From the NCBI GenBank assembly GCA_020852515.1, contig JADZAS010000037.1, positions 62,001-126,000 on the forward strand: 64,000 nt of DNA, read 5' to 3'. Below, piece after piece: positions 50,932 through 62,000 of this stretch; the first letter of the stretch is position 1, and each line of letters opens with the position of its first letter. The position numbers and the translations under genes were made by a program. The notes below the pieces were generated by a model that did no database searches, was not told the origin of the DNA, and saw nothing but the letters and a program-made list of their open reading frames with translations. The DNA is from Phycisphaerales bacterium. GTDB taxonomy: Bacteria > Planctomycetota > Phycisphaerae > Phycisphaerales > UBA5793.

Positions 50932-53900
50932 TTATCGCGCGCGGGACAGCGCCGCTCCGTGTCCGCCCGCGCCAGTCAGACCCCGCAACCAAGCCAGGGG
51001 CACGGACCGCTGCAGGTGGTCCCAATGGAACTGATTGGAGTAGTTGCGTAGACATCCATAGCAGCTTCCATTGGGATCGCACTGCGGATTCTCGCATCGT
51101 TCGAGCTGGCGCATGGCCTTGGTGATCACCTCGGACAATCGCTCCTGAATGCGCTCTGCGTACCCGGCTCCGCCCGGTATTCGATCGTAGAGGTACAACT
51201 CTCCTTCATTGCCGGACTCCGAACTCGCCCGGAAACCGCATACCAGGTCATTTCTGGAAATCTCCAGGAGGTCGCACGCCGCGTTGGCAATAGCCGCCGC
51301 GAGCGTGTGCCAGAAGGCCAGGTCCCCTACTTCAGAAATACTCCCGCCACTGAACTGCACCTGGAGCACCGATGTCGAGAAGTCGTGCGCCAGGGCCAAT
51401 GGACGGAACATGCCGGTGCATCTTCCACCCCAGGGAGACTCATGAGGACCCCGCCCGCCGACAGTCCGCTGCGCCCCACAGCGCAGACAGACATGGAAGC
51501 CTCGCTTCTGCTTTCCGAGGTTGGCACGGAACAAGCGAGACTCTGCTCCCAGAGCGGACCGCACACCTCGCAGGCCAGCGCATGGCACAAATGCGCTTTC
51601 GTCAGCCCCCTCGGCTAGGAAGACTTCCGTACTTGGTGGCGGCCGTCGCCGGAATAGATTTGGCGGCGCCGGCCTCTCGGAGGCGCTCGTCGTGAATCCC
51701 AGCGGCTGTATGAAGTGGAAAGCCTGAGGGCCCGCCGTGGCCTGCCCTTCTTGCGCGAGCGCAATCGAGATGCGATGACCGGGAAGAAACCTAACAGTCT
51801 CGAGCCGCGGCTCACGCCTTTCGAGATCAATTCCCACGCTCGTCAGCGAGAATCCATCTGCGATCACCTCCGCACCGGGCGCATACTCAGAAATGCCCTG
51901 ATCCCGCGACCGCTCCAATCGCATCTTGCTCCGGAAGTCACCGGCCCGTACGGTCAGTTGCACAACATCCTGTGGAAACGCATAGTTCGGCAGCCAATGC
52001 TCGCCAGCGAGAAAGTCGATCACGCTCCTATCGCACACGTCTGAGGCCAGTCGTTCCACGCGTTCCGAGGCGGACGCGAGAGCCGTCGCTCGCTTGCGAT
52101 CACCCTCCTTCCATGCCTTGTCGGCTTCTTCCCGGAGTTCATTCAGCTGAAGCTCGTAGGCACGCAGATGGGCTCGAAGCCCCTTATGCCACGCGGTGCG
52201 ATCCGCCGCATTCGAATCGCGAGCGAACAGGCTGTCGCTTGCTTGCGCGATCGCATCAGTCGCAGTGAGCCCCGGGATGTTGGGCATGAACGCCCCGACC
52301 TCGGCAGTGAGCTCGTGGGCGTGATCATGGCACCACGGAGAGAAGAGGTCCGCCGGACGAGCGGGACCATCGACGGTCTTTGGGAAGAAGCCCAGATGTT
52401 TGTCGGTGTCACCCGCTCGAATCTGCCCCAGCGACCGTGGCTGTTTGTCGAACTTCTGCATTTCTCCAGATTCCAGCAACCACAGCAGAAACCGTCCAAG
52501 AAGCAGGCTGTTCACGTGCCGCTGGGTCAACACGCGATTCTGCGTATGGACGGTCGGCACCGGTACCCGACCGGCGACCATATCCAGTGGCCGAAAGAAG
52601 TGGTGGAGATCGTGCGGCACAGACCGAGCAAATGTCACCGCATGCGCCAGTGACTGGTTCCGCCTTCCGGCTCGCCCGGCGCGCTGCAGATAGTTCGACG
52701 TCGATGGCGGCACGTTGCGAAGCAGCACTGAGTCCAGGTCGCCAATGTCCACACCCATTTCAAAGGTCGTCGAACAGCTCAGCACATTGGACGCACCAGT
52801 CTTGAACTCGTCTTGGTATTCTCGACCATGCTCCAGGCTGAGTTGCGCCGTATGTTCGCGCACACGCAAGGGCAGCGGTTCGGCCTTGTACCGGCGGATG
52901 AGATGACGAGTGGGCGCTCCTTCCTGCGCTGTGGCGACCTCCACAAGTCGACCCTTGCACTCAAAGACCTCGCATTGCCCACCCATGGCGTGCACGGTGC
53001 GAGCATCGCAAGAGTGACAGCGGTACCACGGTCCCCTGCCGCTTGCCAGAATCGCGTCGGCGGGAACCTGAAATAGGCCGGTGCCGAGCCCATGTAGTAT
53101 CGCGCCTCCCTCGGCTGTCAGCACGTCCCACAACGCTTCGAACGTCTCGTCCATCAACGCTTCGGACACCGGTCCATACAGGTTCAACGCCTTCTCAAGC
53201 ACATCTCGCAGGTGGCTCCGCTTTATGGATGTCCCTCGATGACGGGAGGGGGCCCGGTAGGGGTTCCATCGCAAGGGCCGCATGCCATCGCGGCTCAATC
53301 CCGCGGGATCTTTGTGAACCGCGACCTGTAGAGGTCCTTTGCGTCCCGGCAGCAGGTCGCGTGCCTGAATCTCGCTCGGCGAGAAGGTAATCGCGTACCG
53401 GCGCATCAGAAACGCGCACACGCGCTGGATCGCATCGCTGCCGGCGCATTCATCGCCGAACAGTGCTGGCACGCCGCTTCGCAGGGCGTCAAGATCGGCC
53501 GACCGAAGCTCCATGTGCGGCGCGGCGAGCATGAGGCGAGGCAAGCGCGTCCGCTGAAGTGGCGTCGACGTCAAGTGCTGATACAGGACGAGGGCGCACT
53601 CACGCATGAGTTTGCGCTCATCTGCGCCACGTAGCGTTGCGGATTCTGCCACCTCGTAGCAGTCGTAGCCATCGTCATCGGTCGTGCGCAAGATCACCCA
53701 GCGTCTCGCCTTGGCGTGTCTGGCCGCAGCCTCCGCCAACTCCGGAATGCTGCGGACCTCGCCCTTGGCGTCCGCGTGGGAGATCGCCGTCAGCACTGGC
53801 TCCACGAATGACGCCTCCGCAACGGTTCGACTCAGATAAGGGGCGAAGAAGGCTGCGCGCTGGCGGCTATCCGAGAACGCCAGCAAGCGCCGACCACCAG

Positions 53901-55818
53901 CGGGCTTCGACCCATTCTGGACCGGCATCTGCCTCAGCAACTCTTCTGCGAGTACAGCCGTCGGAGCGTCATCGCCGGTAATGAATGATCGAGCAGCCGA
54001 GGGGAATGCGCCCCGCCCCGCCCCGCAGCAGGGGCACTTCTGAATGTCACCCTGCTCATTGGCACTCGGGACCACGTACATCTGAACGAGCGTGTCGGCC
54101 GGTGAGGTTGGGCGGCTACGAAGCAGACCCCGCGACTCGGTATCCAGCCACAGAGAAGGGACATCATCGCCGACCTCTTCCGAGGCCTCCGCCTGGTCAT
54201 CGGGTTCCCGCTCGACCATGAACTCTGGGCTCACCCAGGTCAGCGCGAGGCGGTTCTCACCATCGTTCATCGTTGGGTACGCCCAGCGATCTCCATCCTC
54301 ACGGACCACCACGAACGGGAACCCGCAGGAATGACACACCGAGAGTGGTACGGGATGTCGCCCCCTTTCATCGGCAGTGCGCCGGTCTTCGAGCACGAGT
54401 TGTTCGAGCACTCCATCTGGTCCGCCGGTCCCTTGTTCGCCCGATAGGTAGACAGACGCGCCCGCTACGCCACGGAAGAACTGGTGCACCCGTGCCGATA
54501 GCAGCGGCACGCCGTCCACTTCCGTCGTGCGGGCGTTCGTGGCCAGAACGACCAGCCGTTCCAGGCACTGAGGGGATACGACCAGCCCCTCACCCGACAG
54601 TGCGCCATGCAATTCTGAGATCGATCTCGGACTCGCGATGATCAGCTCACGCGCCCGTCGAACGACCGTGAGGGGATTCAGAGTACGAAAGAGCGTTGAC
54701 CGCGGTCCTTCGCCGACTTGGACCTGAAACCCGCACTGTTTGAGCATTCCTCGCATCGCAGCGGTGGCGCTCAGCGCCGTGGCGATAGCGTCATCAGCCG
54801 CCACAGATTCGAGATTCGTGTGGACCGACGCTGGAAGAGCCACGGAGGATGCCACTTCGAAATCGTCCTGCCTCACGCCACGAATGACATCGCCAGCGTC
54901 GAATTCAGATCCCGTCAGCCGGGTCGCAAACTCAGCGATCCTCTGGGAGGCGTCTGGACTGTCATCTCCTAGGGTGGCGCTGGTGAGAATGAACTTGAGG
55001 GAACTGCCAAACCGTCGCTTCAGCTTGCGCATCAGCAGGCTAATATCGATGCCCTGAGCTCCTGTGTAGCTGTGAGCCTCATCCAGGACCACGTGTCGCA
55101 CTTTGCCGTGACGAAAAATTCTCTGGTCGTCCGGACGCAGCAACAGGTACTCAAGCATCGCAAAGTTGGTCAGGAGCAGTTGAGGAGGTTCGCTCCGAAT
55201 GTCCTCGCGGGACCGTCTCTCGCTCGGGCACACCGGTGGCCCGTCTCTGGCTTCTACCTCGTCTGGAGTCTGGCTCGTGTAGCGGCCAAACGTCACGCCC
55301 GAGTCCGCGATGAGGCTCTGCATCCGATCCAGCTGATCATTCGCGAGTGCGTTCATCGGGTACACAAGAATCGCCCGTACTCCGGAGGGTTCGCCCGATC
55401 GGATTGCCTCGTCAAGTAGCGGTAGAAGGAAGCACTCGGTCTTTCCGCTACCGGTTCCCGTGGCAACAACGACGTTGCGTCCGCTCTGCATGGCTTTGAT
55501 TGCGGCCAACTGGTGCCTGTATAGAGGCCTGTCCGCGTGAAAGACCTGCGGGTTGAGCCGTGCCATGCGGCTGGAGAGTCTGGGCGCGTCTGACCGATCG
55601 AAGAGCTGACGCGGCGTTTCCGCCGTTCGATAGCTCGGAATGGCCGAAATCAGCGGCTCTCGGACAAACGCGTCCGGCACCGCGAGCTGCTCGCGAAATT
55701 GCGCACGCAGGCGCCCTTGAGTGTGATGGATCGGCAGCGCCTCAACCATGTAGTCAAGGTACTGATCCCTCATGGCGCCGGCCACGCGGAACGGATTTAC
55801 GACGCTCACAGTTGACAT
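50932..55818 (-). CDS. Large DEAH-box helicase with zinc elements and C-terminal DUF1998-like domain
   Basis: A 1628-aa superfamily-2 helicase. Walker A is ATGTGSGKTE (about residue 120), the DEAH box lies in VVLDEAHSYTGAQGID (about 245), motif III is TSATLG (about 281). A long insert (about 300-1000) carries CxxC pairs (VCHSCGFPF, KCPCCGAG). The C-terminal motor half has FEMGVDIGDLDSVLLRNV and QRAGRAGRR (about 1025-1060). The end has the DUF1998 signature LYDRIPGGAGYAE (about 1546) and a cysteine cluster CENPQC-CYGCLRNYSNQFH. This architecture is like DruE of Druantia, the DrmA/DrmB pair of DISARM and DpdJ. It is the last gene of a tightly packed operon with an Hsp70-type ATPase. Probably ATP-driven recognition or unwinding of invading DNA. 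Confidence 0.9.
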   Translation of the reverse strand: MSTVSVVNPFRVAGAMRDQYLDYMVEALPIHHTQGRLRAQFREQLAVPDAFVREPLISAIPSYRTAETPRQLFDRSDAPRLSSRMARLNPQVFHADRPLYRHQLAAIKAMQSGRNVVVATGTGSGKTECFLLPLLDEAIRSGEPSGVRAILVYPMNALANDQLDRMQSLIADSGVTFGRYTSQTPDEVEARDGPPVCPSERRSREDIRSEPPQLLLTNFAMLEYLLLRPDDQRIFRHGKVRHVVLDEAHSYTGAQGIDISLLMRKLKRRFGSSLKFILTSATLGDDSPDASQRIAEFATRLTGSEFDAGDVIRGVRQDDFEVASSVALPASVHTNLESVAADDAIATALSATAAMRGMLKQCGFQVQVGEGPRSTLFRTLNPLTVVRRARELIIASPRSISELHGALSGEGLVVSPQCLERLVVLATNARTTEVDGVPLLSARVHQFFRGVAGASVYLSGEQGTGGPDGVLEQLVLEDRRTADERGRHPVPLSVCHSCGFPFVVVREDGDRWAYPTMNDGENRLALTWVSPEFMVEREPDDQAEASEEVGDDVPSLWLDTESRGLLRSRPTSPADTLVQMYVVPSANEQGDIQKCPCCGAGRGAFPSAARSFITGDDAPTAVLAEELLRQMPVQNGSKPAGGRRLLAFSDSRQRAAFFAPYLSRTVAEASFVEPVLTAISHADAKGEVRSIPELAEAAARHAKARRWVILRTTDDDGYDCYEVAESATLRGADERKLMRECALVLYQHLTSTPLQRTRLPRLMLAAPHMELRSADLDALRSGVPALFGDECAGSDAIQRVCAFLMRRYAITFSPSEIQARDLLPGRKGPLQVAVHKDPAGLSRDGMRPLRWNPYRAPSRHRGTSIKRSHLRDVLEKALNLYGPVSEALMDETFEALWDVLTAEGGAILHGLGTGLFQVPADAILASGRGPWYRCHSCDARTVHAMGGQCEVFECKGRLVEVATAQEGAPTRHLIRRYKAEPLPLRVREHTAQLSLEHGREYQDEFKTGASNVLSCSTTFEMGVDIGDLDSVLLRNVPPSTSNYLQRAGRAGRRNQSLAHAVTFARSVPHDLHHFFRPLDMVAGRVPVPTVHTQNRVLTQRHVNSLLLGRFLLWLLESGEMQKFDKQPRSLGQIRAGDTDKHLGFFPKTVDGPARPADLFSPWCHDHAHELTAEVGAFMPNIPGLTATDAIAQASDSLFARDSNAADRTAWHKGLRAHLRAYELQLNELREEADKAWKEGDRKRATALASASERVERLASDVCDRSVIDFLAGEHWLPNYAFPQDVVQLTVRAGDFRSKMRLERSRDQGISEYAPGAEVIADGFSLTSVGIDLERREPRLETVRFLPGHRISIALAQEGQATAGPQAFHFIQPLGFTTSASERPAPPNLFRRRPPPSTEVFLAEGADESAFVPCAGLRGVRSALGAESRLFRANLGKQKRGFHVCLRCGAQRTVGGRGPHESPWGGRCTGMFRPLALAHDFSTSVLQVQFSGGSISEVGDLAFWHTLAAAIANAACDLLEISRNDLVCGFRASSESGNEGELYLYDRIPGGAGYAERIQERLSEVITKAMRQLERCENPQCDPNGSCYGCLRNYSNQFHWDHLQRSVPLAWLRGLTGAGGHGAALSRAR

Positions 55819-55822
55819 GGGA

Positions 55823-56167
55823 CTACGCTCCGCTGCCGCATCGGCACTCGCTGCCGAACAACCACTTCCAGTTGACGCTTCCGTCGGCCACCCTCACCGG
55901 ACCGAATACCACCCGCTGGCACGTCCGGCACCGCAGGGTTTCGTGACGCTGCGCGTATTGCTCGGGACGAAGCACAGTCAGAATGTGCTGCTCCTCGACC
56001 GCCGTCGGCGGTGACATGGACCTTCCGAGGATGTCGGTGACCAGACGTCGTATCGCAGGTCCGCCTCGGACGTGACGGACAAACTCCGTGTCGCCAACCC
56101 GCCCAAGGTGAGCGTTCCGCGGCACAACATTGGACACCGGCATGACATTGGATCGGGGTGTGGTCAT
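55823..56167 (-). CDS. Small zinc-ribbon protein of the helicase operon
   Basis: A 114-aa protein. The N-terminal 75 residues are unrecognised. The C-terminus has a zinc-ribbon pattern: LRCRTCQRVVFGPVRVA, then FGSECRCGSG, i.e. CxxC and CxC. It starts six bases after the Hsp70-type gene and ends four bases before the helicase gene. Possibly an adaptor that binds DNA or links the ATPase to the helicase. Confidence 0.72.
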   Translation of the reverse strand: MTTPRSNVMPVSNVVPRNAHLGRVGDTEFVRHVRGGPAIRRLVTDILGRSMSPPTAVEEQHILTVLRPEQYAQRHETLRCRTCQRVVFGPVRVADGSVNWKWLFGSECRCGSGA

Positions 56168-56173
56168 CGCTGT

Positions 56174-57601
56174 TCAGGCTCCAATGTCGTATGTGAAGCG
56201 CAGTTTCTCGTACTCGAACTCCCGGACATCCGCTTCATTGCCTGATTGGCTTTGCGCCCGCGCATGAAAGGTGAGGTCCCGCGTGAGCATGGTCGAGAGG
56301 TCCAGCCTTTCACGGTCGAATCCTTGCATGGGGACAGAGACGTATCCGATGTTCTCAGTGTCGGTCGCACCGTGCGTTGAGCTCTCAAGATCCCGGCTTC
56401 GGCAGAACACGAGCTCCGCACTACGTGCGTCCTCAACTATGCCGAGTACGTGATGTTCGGGCAGCCCACCAAAGGGATCTCCTGGATCGACGAGCGGGAG
56501 CGCCGAATTGTCGGCGAGCCGCAGTTCCAGCCGATCCAGCACCTTGAACCGCCCGGGGTTGTTGGCCAGAGCGGATGCGCCTTGTGCGACCGCCCACTCC
56601 GGTTCGCGTCCGTGGAACACCCTGCCGGGAAACAGATCCTCGAGCCGATCACGAACAGACACCAGTTGACTGCTGCCACCGACAAGCACGATCTGGTCAA
56701 TCACCCGCGTTCCAACGTTCGCCGAGGTCAGCGCCCGCCGCAGCACCTCAACTGCCGATTCCACTATGGGGTGCACAAGTTCTGCAAGCAGCGGACGCTC
56801 GATCCGTACTGACGGCGCGCCCTCGCCAAGATACCCCGGCACGGTGATCGTGGACTCGATCTCGCGAGACAGCGTCTGCTTGGCCGCTTCACAGCGGAAT
56901 CGCAGCCGGTCCTTGTCACGCGGGCTGACATGCTTGAATGCTGGTGCGTCCGTCATCTCCAGGGTCAACTGCCTGTGAGCCCATTCCGCGATGTGGTTGT
57001 CAATGGCATCGCCAGCGATAGCCATGCCATCAACCGCGAGTTCCCGTATCTGTCCTCCCCCAACGGAGAGCACGCTCACGTCGAGAGTGCCGCCGCCCCA
57101 ATCGAAGACGGCAAGCGTCGAACAGTTCCCCAAATCCTTGCGGTACCTCAAGAATGCGGCGGTGGGCTCCGAGACAAAGTCCGTGATAACCACGCCCGCA
57201 CCGAGTGCCGCGTCCCGGAGAGTCTGCCGTTTGGCGCGCCGAAAGCCCACCGGGATTGCAATGACCGCCTCTCTCATCTCGCGTCCGGTCTGGCGTTGGA
57301 CATGGTTGACTAGATGCCGGAAGAACTCCTCAGCAATGTCGAAAGGTGTCCAGGAGCGGTTGGGGGTGTTCCACCGATGGTCGGTGCCGAGCTGCGTCTT
57401 GACTGACAACACCACCTCGTAGTTGGCGTCGCGGAGCTCTTCTTGCCTCTGTTTGACGACATCCCCGCACACGACCTCGCCGGAGGCTCGGTTGATGGCG
57501 ATAGCCGTAGGGATCGGTCCGTTCGACGGACCGCGCAGCAGCGTGGTTTCGTCGAAGACGACCGCGGAGTTCGTGGTGCCGAAGTCGATGCCAAATGCCA
57601 T
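56174..57601 (-). CDS. Hsp70-type (DnaK-like) ATPase with shortened C-terminus
   Basis: A 475-aa protein with a complete Hsp70 nucleotide-binding domain: phosphate-1 loop GIDFGTTNSAVVF at the N-terminus, VIAIPVGFRRAKRQ, TDFVSEPTAAFLRY, phosphate-2 loop AVFDWGGGTLDVSVL (around 170) and adenosine loop IVLVGGSSQLVSVRDRL (around 325). After about residue 355 only some 120 residues remain (about 240 in DnaK), with beta-like content (DRLELRLADNSALPLVDPG), so the usual substrate-binding lid is missing. It lies between the coiled-coil and Zn-ribbon genes, 3-6 bases from each. It probably assembles or regulates the helicase complex rather than folding general clients. Confidence 0.88.
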   Translation of the reverse strand: MAFGIDFGTTNSAVVFDETTLLRGPSNGPIPTAIAINRASGEVVCGDVVKQRQEELRDANYEVVLSVKTQLGTDHRWNTPNRSWTPFDIAEEFFRHLVNHVQRQTGREMREAVIAIPVGFRRAKRQTLRDAALGAGVVITDFVSEPTAAFLRYRKDLGNCSTLAVFDWGGGTLDVSVLSVGGGQIRELAVDGMAIAGDAIDNHIAEWAHRQLTLEMTDAPAFKHVSPRDKDRLRFRCEAAKQTLSREIESTITVPGYLGEGAPSVRIERPLLAELVHPIVESAVEVLRRALTSANVGTRVIDQIVLVGGSSQLVSVRDRLEDLFPGRVFHGREPEWAVAQGASALANNPGRFKVLDRLELRLADNSALPLVDPGDPFGGLPEHHVLGIVEDARSAELVFCRSRDLESSTHGATDTENIGYVSVPMQGFDRERLDLSTMLTRDLTFHARAQSQSGNEADVREFEYEKLRFTYDIGA

Positions 57602-57604
57602 GTG

Positions 57605-59032
57605 CTATCCATTCGAGCGAGGGGTCGGAGGACGGAGCACCCGCATGAGCTCCTCGTGACACGACCTCAGGGCGGCCCGCTGCCTTTCCGATGGCTCCAA
57701 TTGCAGAAGTTCCTTCATGTTCTCGATGTGAATACTCGCTGCCCTAGTCAGTTCCTGCGCCATCGCGGCCCGTTCGGTGTCACGCGTGTATTCAACATCC
57801 TTTCGCTTGTCCTCACGGACCCGCTCCAGATCCCGTTCGAGTTGCGCATTCCGACTTTTCACTTCCGACGTGGTCGCCTCCAGGCCGGCGGTGAGCTCTT
57901 TCAGTTTGCACAGTTCTGACTCAGCTGCTTCTGTTGAACGAAGCGCGCGATTACGCTGGTCGGTTATCTCGGCGAGCGCACGCTCCTGTTGCTCGAAGCG
58001 TTCCTTCGTGATCCCGAGCGACGTTGCGAGTTCATCCCTCTCCTGCGTCCGCCGCTTCAGACTGTCAGCGAGATCCGTCGCTCTGCGACGCAGGTTCAAG
58101 AGTTCCGAGCCGTCTTCGCTGCTCCACCGCTTCACCTCCGCCTGTATGACCCGCAGCGCGTCGGCGATGAGCACCTTTGGATGCGACGGTGGACTGCCCG
58201 GACTGCCCTGCGCAAGGTTCGATCTCGACTCGGCCTTGGTGTTCGCCACTCCGCTTGGAAGCACGCGGGGCACGGTTGTGGCGTTCGGAGCCACGCCCTT
58301 TTCGAGGCCGGCGCTCGAGGCTACGGACGCAGGCACCGCTTCCGCGGCTGGTCCGAGAGATCGCAGGCGACTGAGTGCTGATTCCACTGCATGGCGACTC
58401 TCGCTGGACGACTCAGTGACAAGCTGAGCATCCAGCCAGTTGGTCACGGCGTCGCGGAGCGCCGGCGGCTGACCGCTCAGCGCTTCGTTCAGAAGCGAGT
58501 CAAACTCCGGCCGCGCGTCCCTGGCTATATGGGTATAGCGGAGCGCAAACAGGGGGGCCGTGCTGACCGGCTGCAGCCATCGTTCAAGTAAAGTTCTCCG
58601 GAGCGTTGCACGTAGGTCTGTGCGGGGCGCAGTGCCTCCACCTCTGCCAGGCCGCGCTCCGCCGCCGGCCCTCCTGGCGATCACTCTCATGGCCTCACCG
58701 AGCAACCCGCTGGCACCCACAGGGTCTGATGTAGCGACCGCCGCGCCCAGGTACAAGCAGGCCCGCGCTCGGCTCTCCGGCTTGCGTTCGTGCCACTTCC
58801 ATCTCAGCGCGACGACCTGAAGATCCTTCGGCAGGTCCGCCCAGCGCGCCGCGAGCAGTTCCGCGGCACGTTCTGCGTGCTCGTTCTTGTGTTTCAAGGC
58901 GGTTTCAAAGTCCCTTGCGTCACCAGATCCCAACTCTCCGCGCGCAAGGATCGCTTGGAGCGGAGACTTCGAATCTGATGAGCCAGACTTTTCTGACGGG
59001 GGGCCGTCTGTATGTGTTTCGCTCATTCCCAT
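57605..59032 (-). CDS. Coiled-coil protein of the helicase operon
   Basis: A 475-aa protein. Residues 1-200 are a helical, HEAT- or TPR-like region (FETALKHKNEHAERAAELLA, ACLYLGAAVATSDPVGASGL), 200-280 a Ser/Pro-rich linker, and 280-450 a long coiled coil (ADSLKRRTQERDELATSLGI, LEATTSEVKSRNAQLERDLE). Polar C-terminus. No enzyme motif. In this operon it may be the structural or scaffold partner of the Hsp70-type ATPase. ATG at 59032 or 59026; both overlap the end of the preceding 1071-aa gene. Confidence 0.78.
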   Translation of the reverse strand: MGMSETHTDGPPSEKSGSSDSKSPLQAILARGELGSGDARDFETALKHKNEHAERAAELLAARWADLPKDLQVVALRWKWHERKPESRARACLYLGAAVATSDPVGASGLLGEAMRVIARRAGGGARPGRGGGTAPRTDLRATLRRTLLERWLQPVSTAPLFALRYTHIARDARPEFDSLLNEALSGQPPALRDAVTNWLDAQLVTESSSESRHAVESALSRLRSLGPAAEAVPASVASSAGLEKGVAPNATTVPRVLPSGVANTKAESRSNLAQGSPGSPPSHPKVLIADALRVIQAEVKRWSSEDGSELLNLRRRATDLADSLKRRTQERDELATSLGITKERFEQQERALAEITDQRNRALRSTEAAESELCKLKELTAGLEATTSEVKSRNAQLERDLERVREDKRKDVEYTRDTERAAMAQELTRAASIHIENMKELLQLEPSERQRAALRSCHEELMRVLRPPTPRSNG

Positions 59033-62000
59033 TTGACCAGCTTCCCGAGCTCGAGCTCACTGACGATCTTGTCACGGTCCTGCATGGTGCCCGGTATCTC
59101 GTGCATTCTGGCTCGCGCACGCAAAAGCATATTGGACGCCTCACCATTCGTCCCGAGTGCGATCGCTCGCCAGAGCAACCACAACGTGAGCCACGATCCG
59201 GCGTGCATTCCGACGTTTGGGTCACACCGTGCCAGCGCGGCGAGGGCAGTGTCATCGTCGAGTGGGCTGACGTCAGCTAGGGCCCAGGAACACTCAATGA
59301 CCGGGCTGGCAACCGCGCCGCCTCGCAGGTTGGCCAGCACGTAGGATAGACAAGGCGGAATAGCGCTGTGCGGATCTAGGCGGGATGTCTCATTCAGAAA
59401 AGGCGTGATGTTCCCGCTGCGGAGCATCGTCAACAAGTAGAACGCTCTAGCCACCTCGCACCAGAGGTCCGTGGCCGCCATCCAAGCTGCTCTGAGCTGG
59501 TGCAGCGCGGATTGGACTGCGACCTGCCGCACATCGAGTCCTCCCGTGGAAAACGCGATCCGATAGTTTCTGAGTCCGTTCAGCAGCCCATCCGGGACGT
59601 CCGACGGTGGCGGCGTTCGTTCCAGTACGGCTCTTCGAAGTTGTCGCATCGTCGACGTTGAGTCGGCGGCGGTCATCAACCGCTGCTCGGCCTCGGACAG
59701 CAAGACGCGCCACGTCGTAGGCCACACCTCGTGCCGCACGCCGGTTAGCGCGAGCACCGCTTCGGCGTCGAGTCGCCGCCATTCGTCAACGAGTGCGGAG
59801 GCGTCGGAGGGTCGGAGACGCTCCCGAGAGCGCCGGACGAGCGTGGCCAGTTGTCGAGCGTTACCATCAAGATGCCGTTCAATGCCATACACAATGCGAG
59901 CCCCTCTCAACCAGGGGTCGATGATGTTCTGCAGGGAGTCTAAGGGTGCAGCGAGTCCTGAATCGGAAGGCTGGTGTCCGGCCTGGAGACCTCGGAGTCC
60001 GTTCAGCGCGGCGACCAGCTCGGGCGGAGTGCCTGTGGGCGCTTCGAGGGTTGGACGGGGCCGCCAAAGCGCCGCGGTATTTACGAGCACGACTTCGAGA
60101 GGCAACTGTCGACCGTATTGGGTCAGCTCGAACAGGCCTACCTCAGCCTGAGCCCCTCGGACGGCATCACGTATCTGTGCCCAGCGAAGCGGATACCTCC
60201 CGATCTCAGACTTCTCGGCCGCAAAGTCAGAAACCTCGAAAAGCGGGTATGTTCCGTTCGCGGTGCGAAGCGTGAGCTTCCAGCCCTTGCGGCGCGCCGC
60301 AACGATCGTGAAATCGCCGAGCCGCCCACTGGATGAAGCCCTATCCCGCGTATCGATGGCCGACATATCCAGGAGCACCGGGGTTCCCGGCTCGCCCGGC
60401 ACGACCATGCGAGCCCGCGGCAGGCACGACGTCACCCGCAGTTCGTCATGACCGATCCTCAGAACTAAGGATGCCTCATCTGAAGGTGGCGCAACTTCAA
60501 TTACGCGAGGCAACGACTGCCCCCTTTGGTCAAGAACATCGAGCACCGCAGACGTCCTGATGGTGACGGTGCCGATATCGTTGGCGCCCATGACGTTCGG
60601 TGACTTTAGAAGCTGGACGTCGGGCCACACGGCGTACACAAGCGTGCTCTCGGACTTGAGGGAGCCCGAACGCCGTCCTCTCCCCTCGATCCGCACGACT
60701 CCGACGTGCGGCCGCTGTGGTAACAGGAGACGGTGTGAACCCGCACTGGGATGTAGCTGCTGGGTTACGTCATCGACGTGTCCCTCCACCTCCCGCGTAA
60801 CGCGAAAGTGTGCGAAGCGCTCGGCCGTCCAGCCCGCCACACGGATGTGCGCGGCATCGGGCGAGAGGACTACGTCGACGTCTGGAGTGCAGCCGTCCAG
60901 TGGGTGTGCGCTCTCGACCTCAAACCGTGGAACTGACGCAGCCGATACCACCGAGACACCCGGCAGGGCGTCGCATCCTTCAACCAATGCGACGTGTAGC
61001 AGCGCAAAGTCTCCAACGTCAGCCCCATCAAACTCAAGTAGGCCCAGATCAGCTCGAATCTCAAGCCCTGTTGCCCGCAACGCCGTTGCCGCCAGGCAAT
61101 CGCTGACCGCAATGAGGTATTCACCCGCCGGCAGCGATGTCGTCTGGCCATGCGAGCCCGCAATTGCACCTCTCAGGTCGAACACTGCCCACGCGCTGTT
61201 GCGTCTCGGCCAGGCTTGGATCGACCACTCGCCCTCGGTTTCCCGTTGCTCAACCGTGCCCGTGAACATGCTCTCGTAGCGCACCGACTTCCCGAGGTAC
61301 ATGACTGACTTGATGCTCCCCGCGTGGCTACTGCTCTGGTTCCAGGTGTACTTGCAAGTTCTGCTTGCTGCGAGGCCCGGGAATCTGACCGCCATCCGCC
61401 CCTGCTCTTCGAGGACGATGAGAACTGGCCAGAGCCCTCTCGGAATACCGTGCTTGGGCTTGCGACCCTCCCCATCGAGCAACGGGTTCAGTTCCTGGAC
61501 GAGTCTGTGCAGAAAGCCGGTATGGAACCCGGGCTCCTGCGCCAGGCGACCGGCAACGTCTCGCCGAGCCGGCCAACCAGAACGAGCCAGCACGGCACCG
61601 GCTGCGCGAACGAGCTCCTCGCCCGCCTCAGAAGACAGAAATTCAGAGGCGAAACGAGTGCCTTGGAATGCGGTGTTCACCGCTCGCTGAAGCGTCTCAC
61701 TGGGAAGGCTGGCCACGGCCTCCAGCCCATGATCACACGCGATGTCGAAGACCAATCTGGCAAACCGCGGAATCAAGAGCCTTGGCACGCCCGTGTGAAC
61801 TCTGACAGGTCCGACGTACCGCCACCGGAACTCCGGCGCGAATCCCGCCCATTGTTCGATCGCTCCACGCACCGCAGGCCCAACGTGTTCGGCCCACTCA
61901 CGTTTACATGCGTCCTCGTCAGCAATGCCGAGCTGTCGCATGAACGGGACCACAAGGCCTCCAGAGTCTTCGTGTTCAAAGCACACCTCGACTGCAGCGC

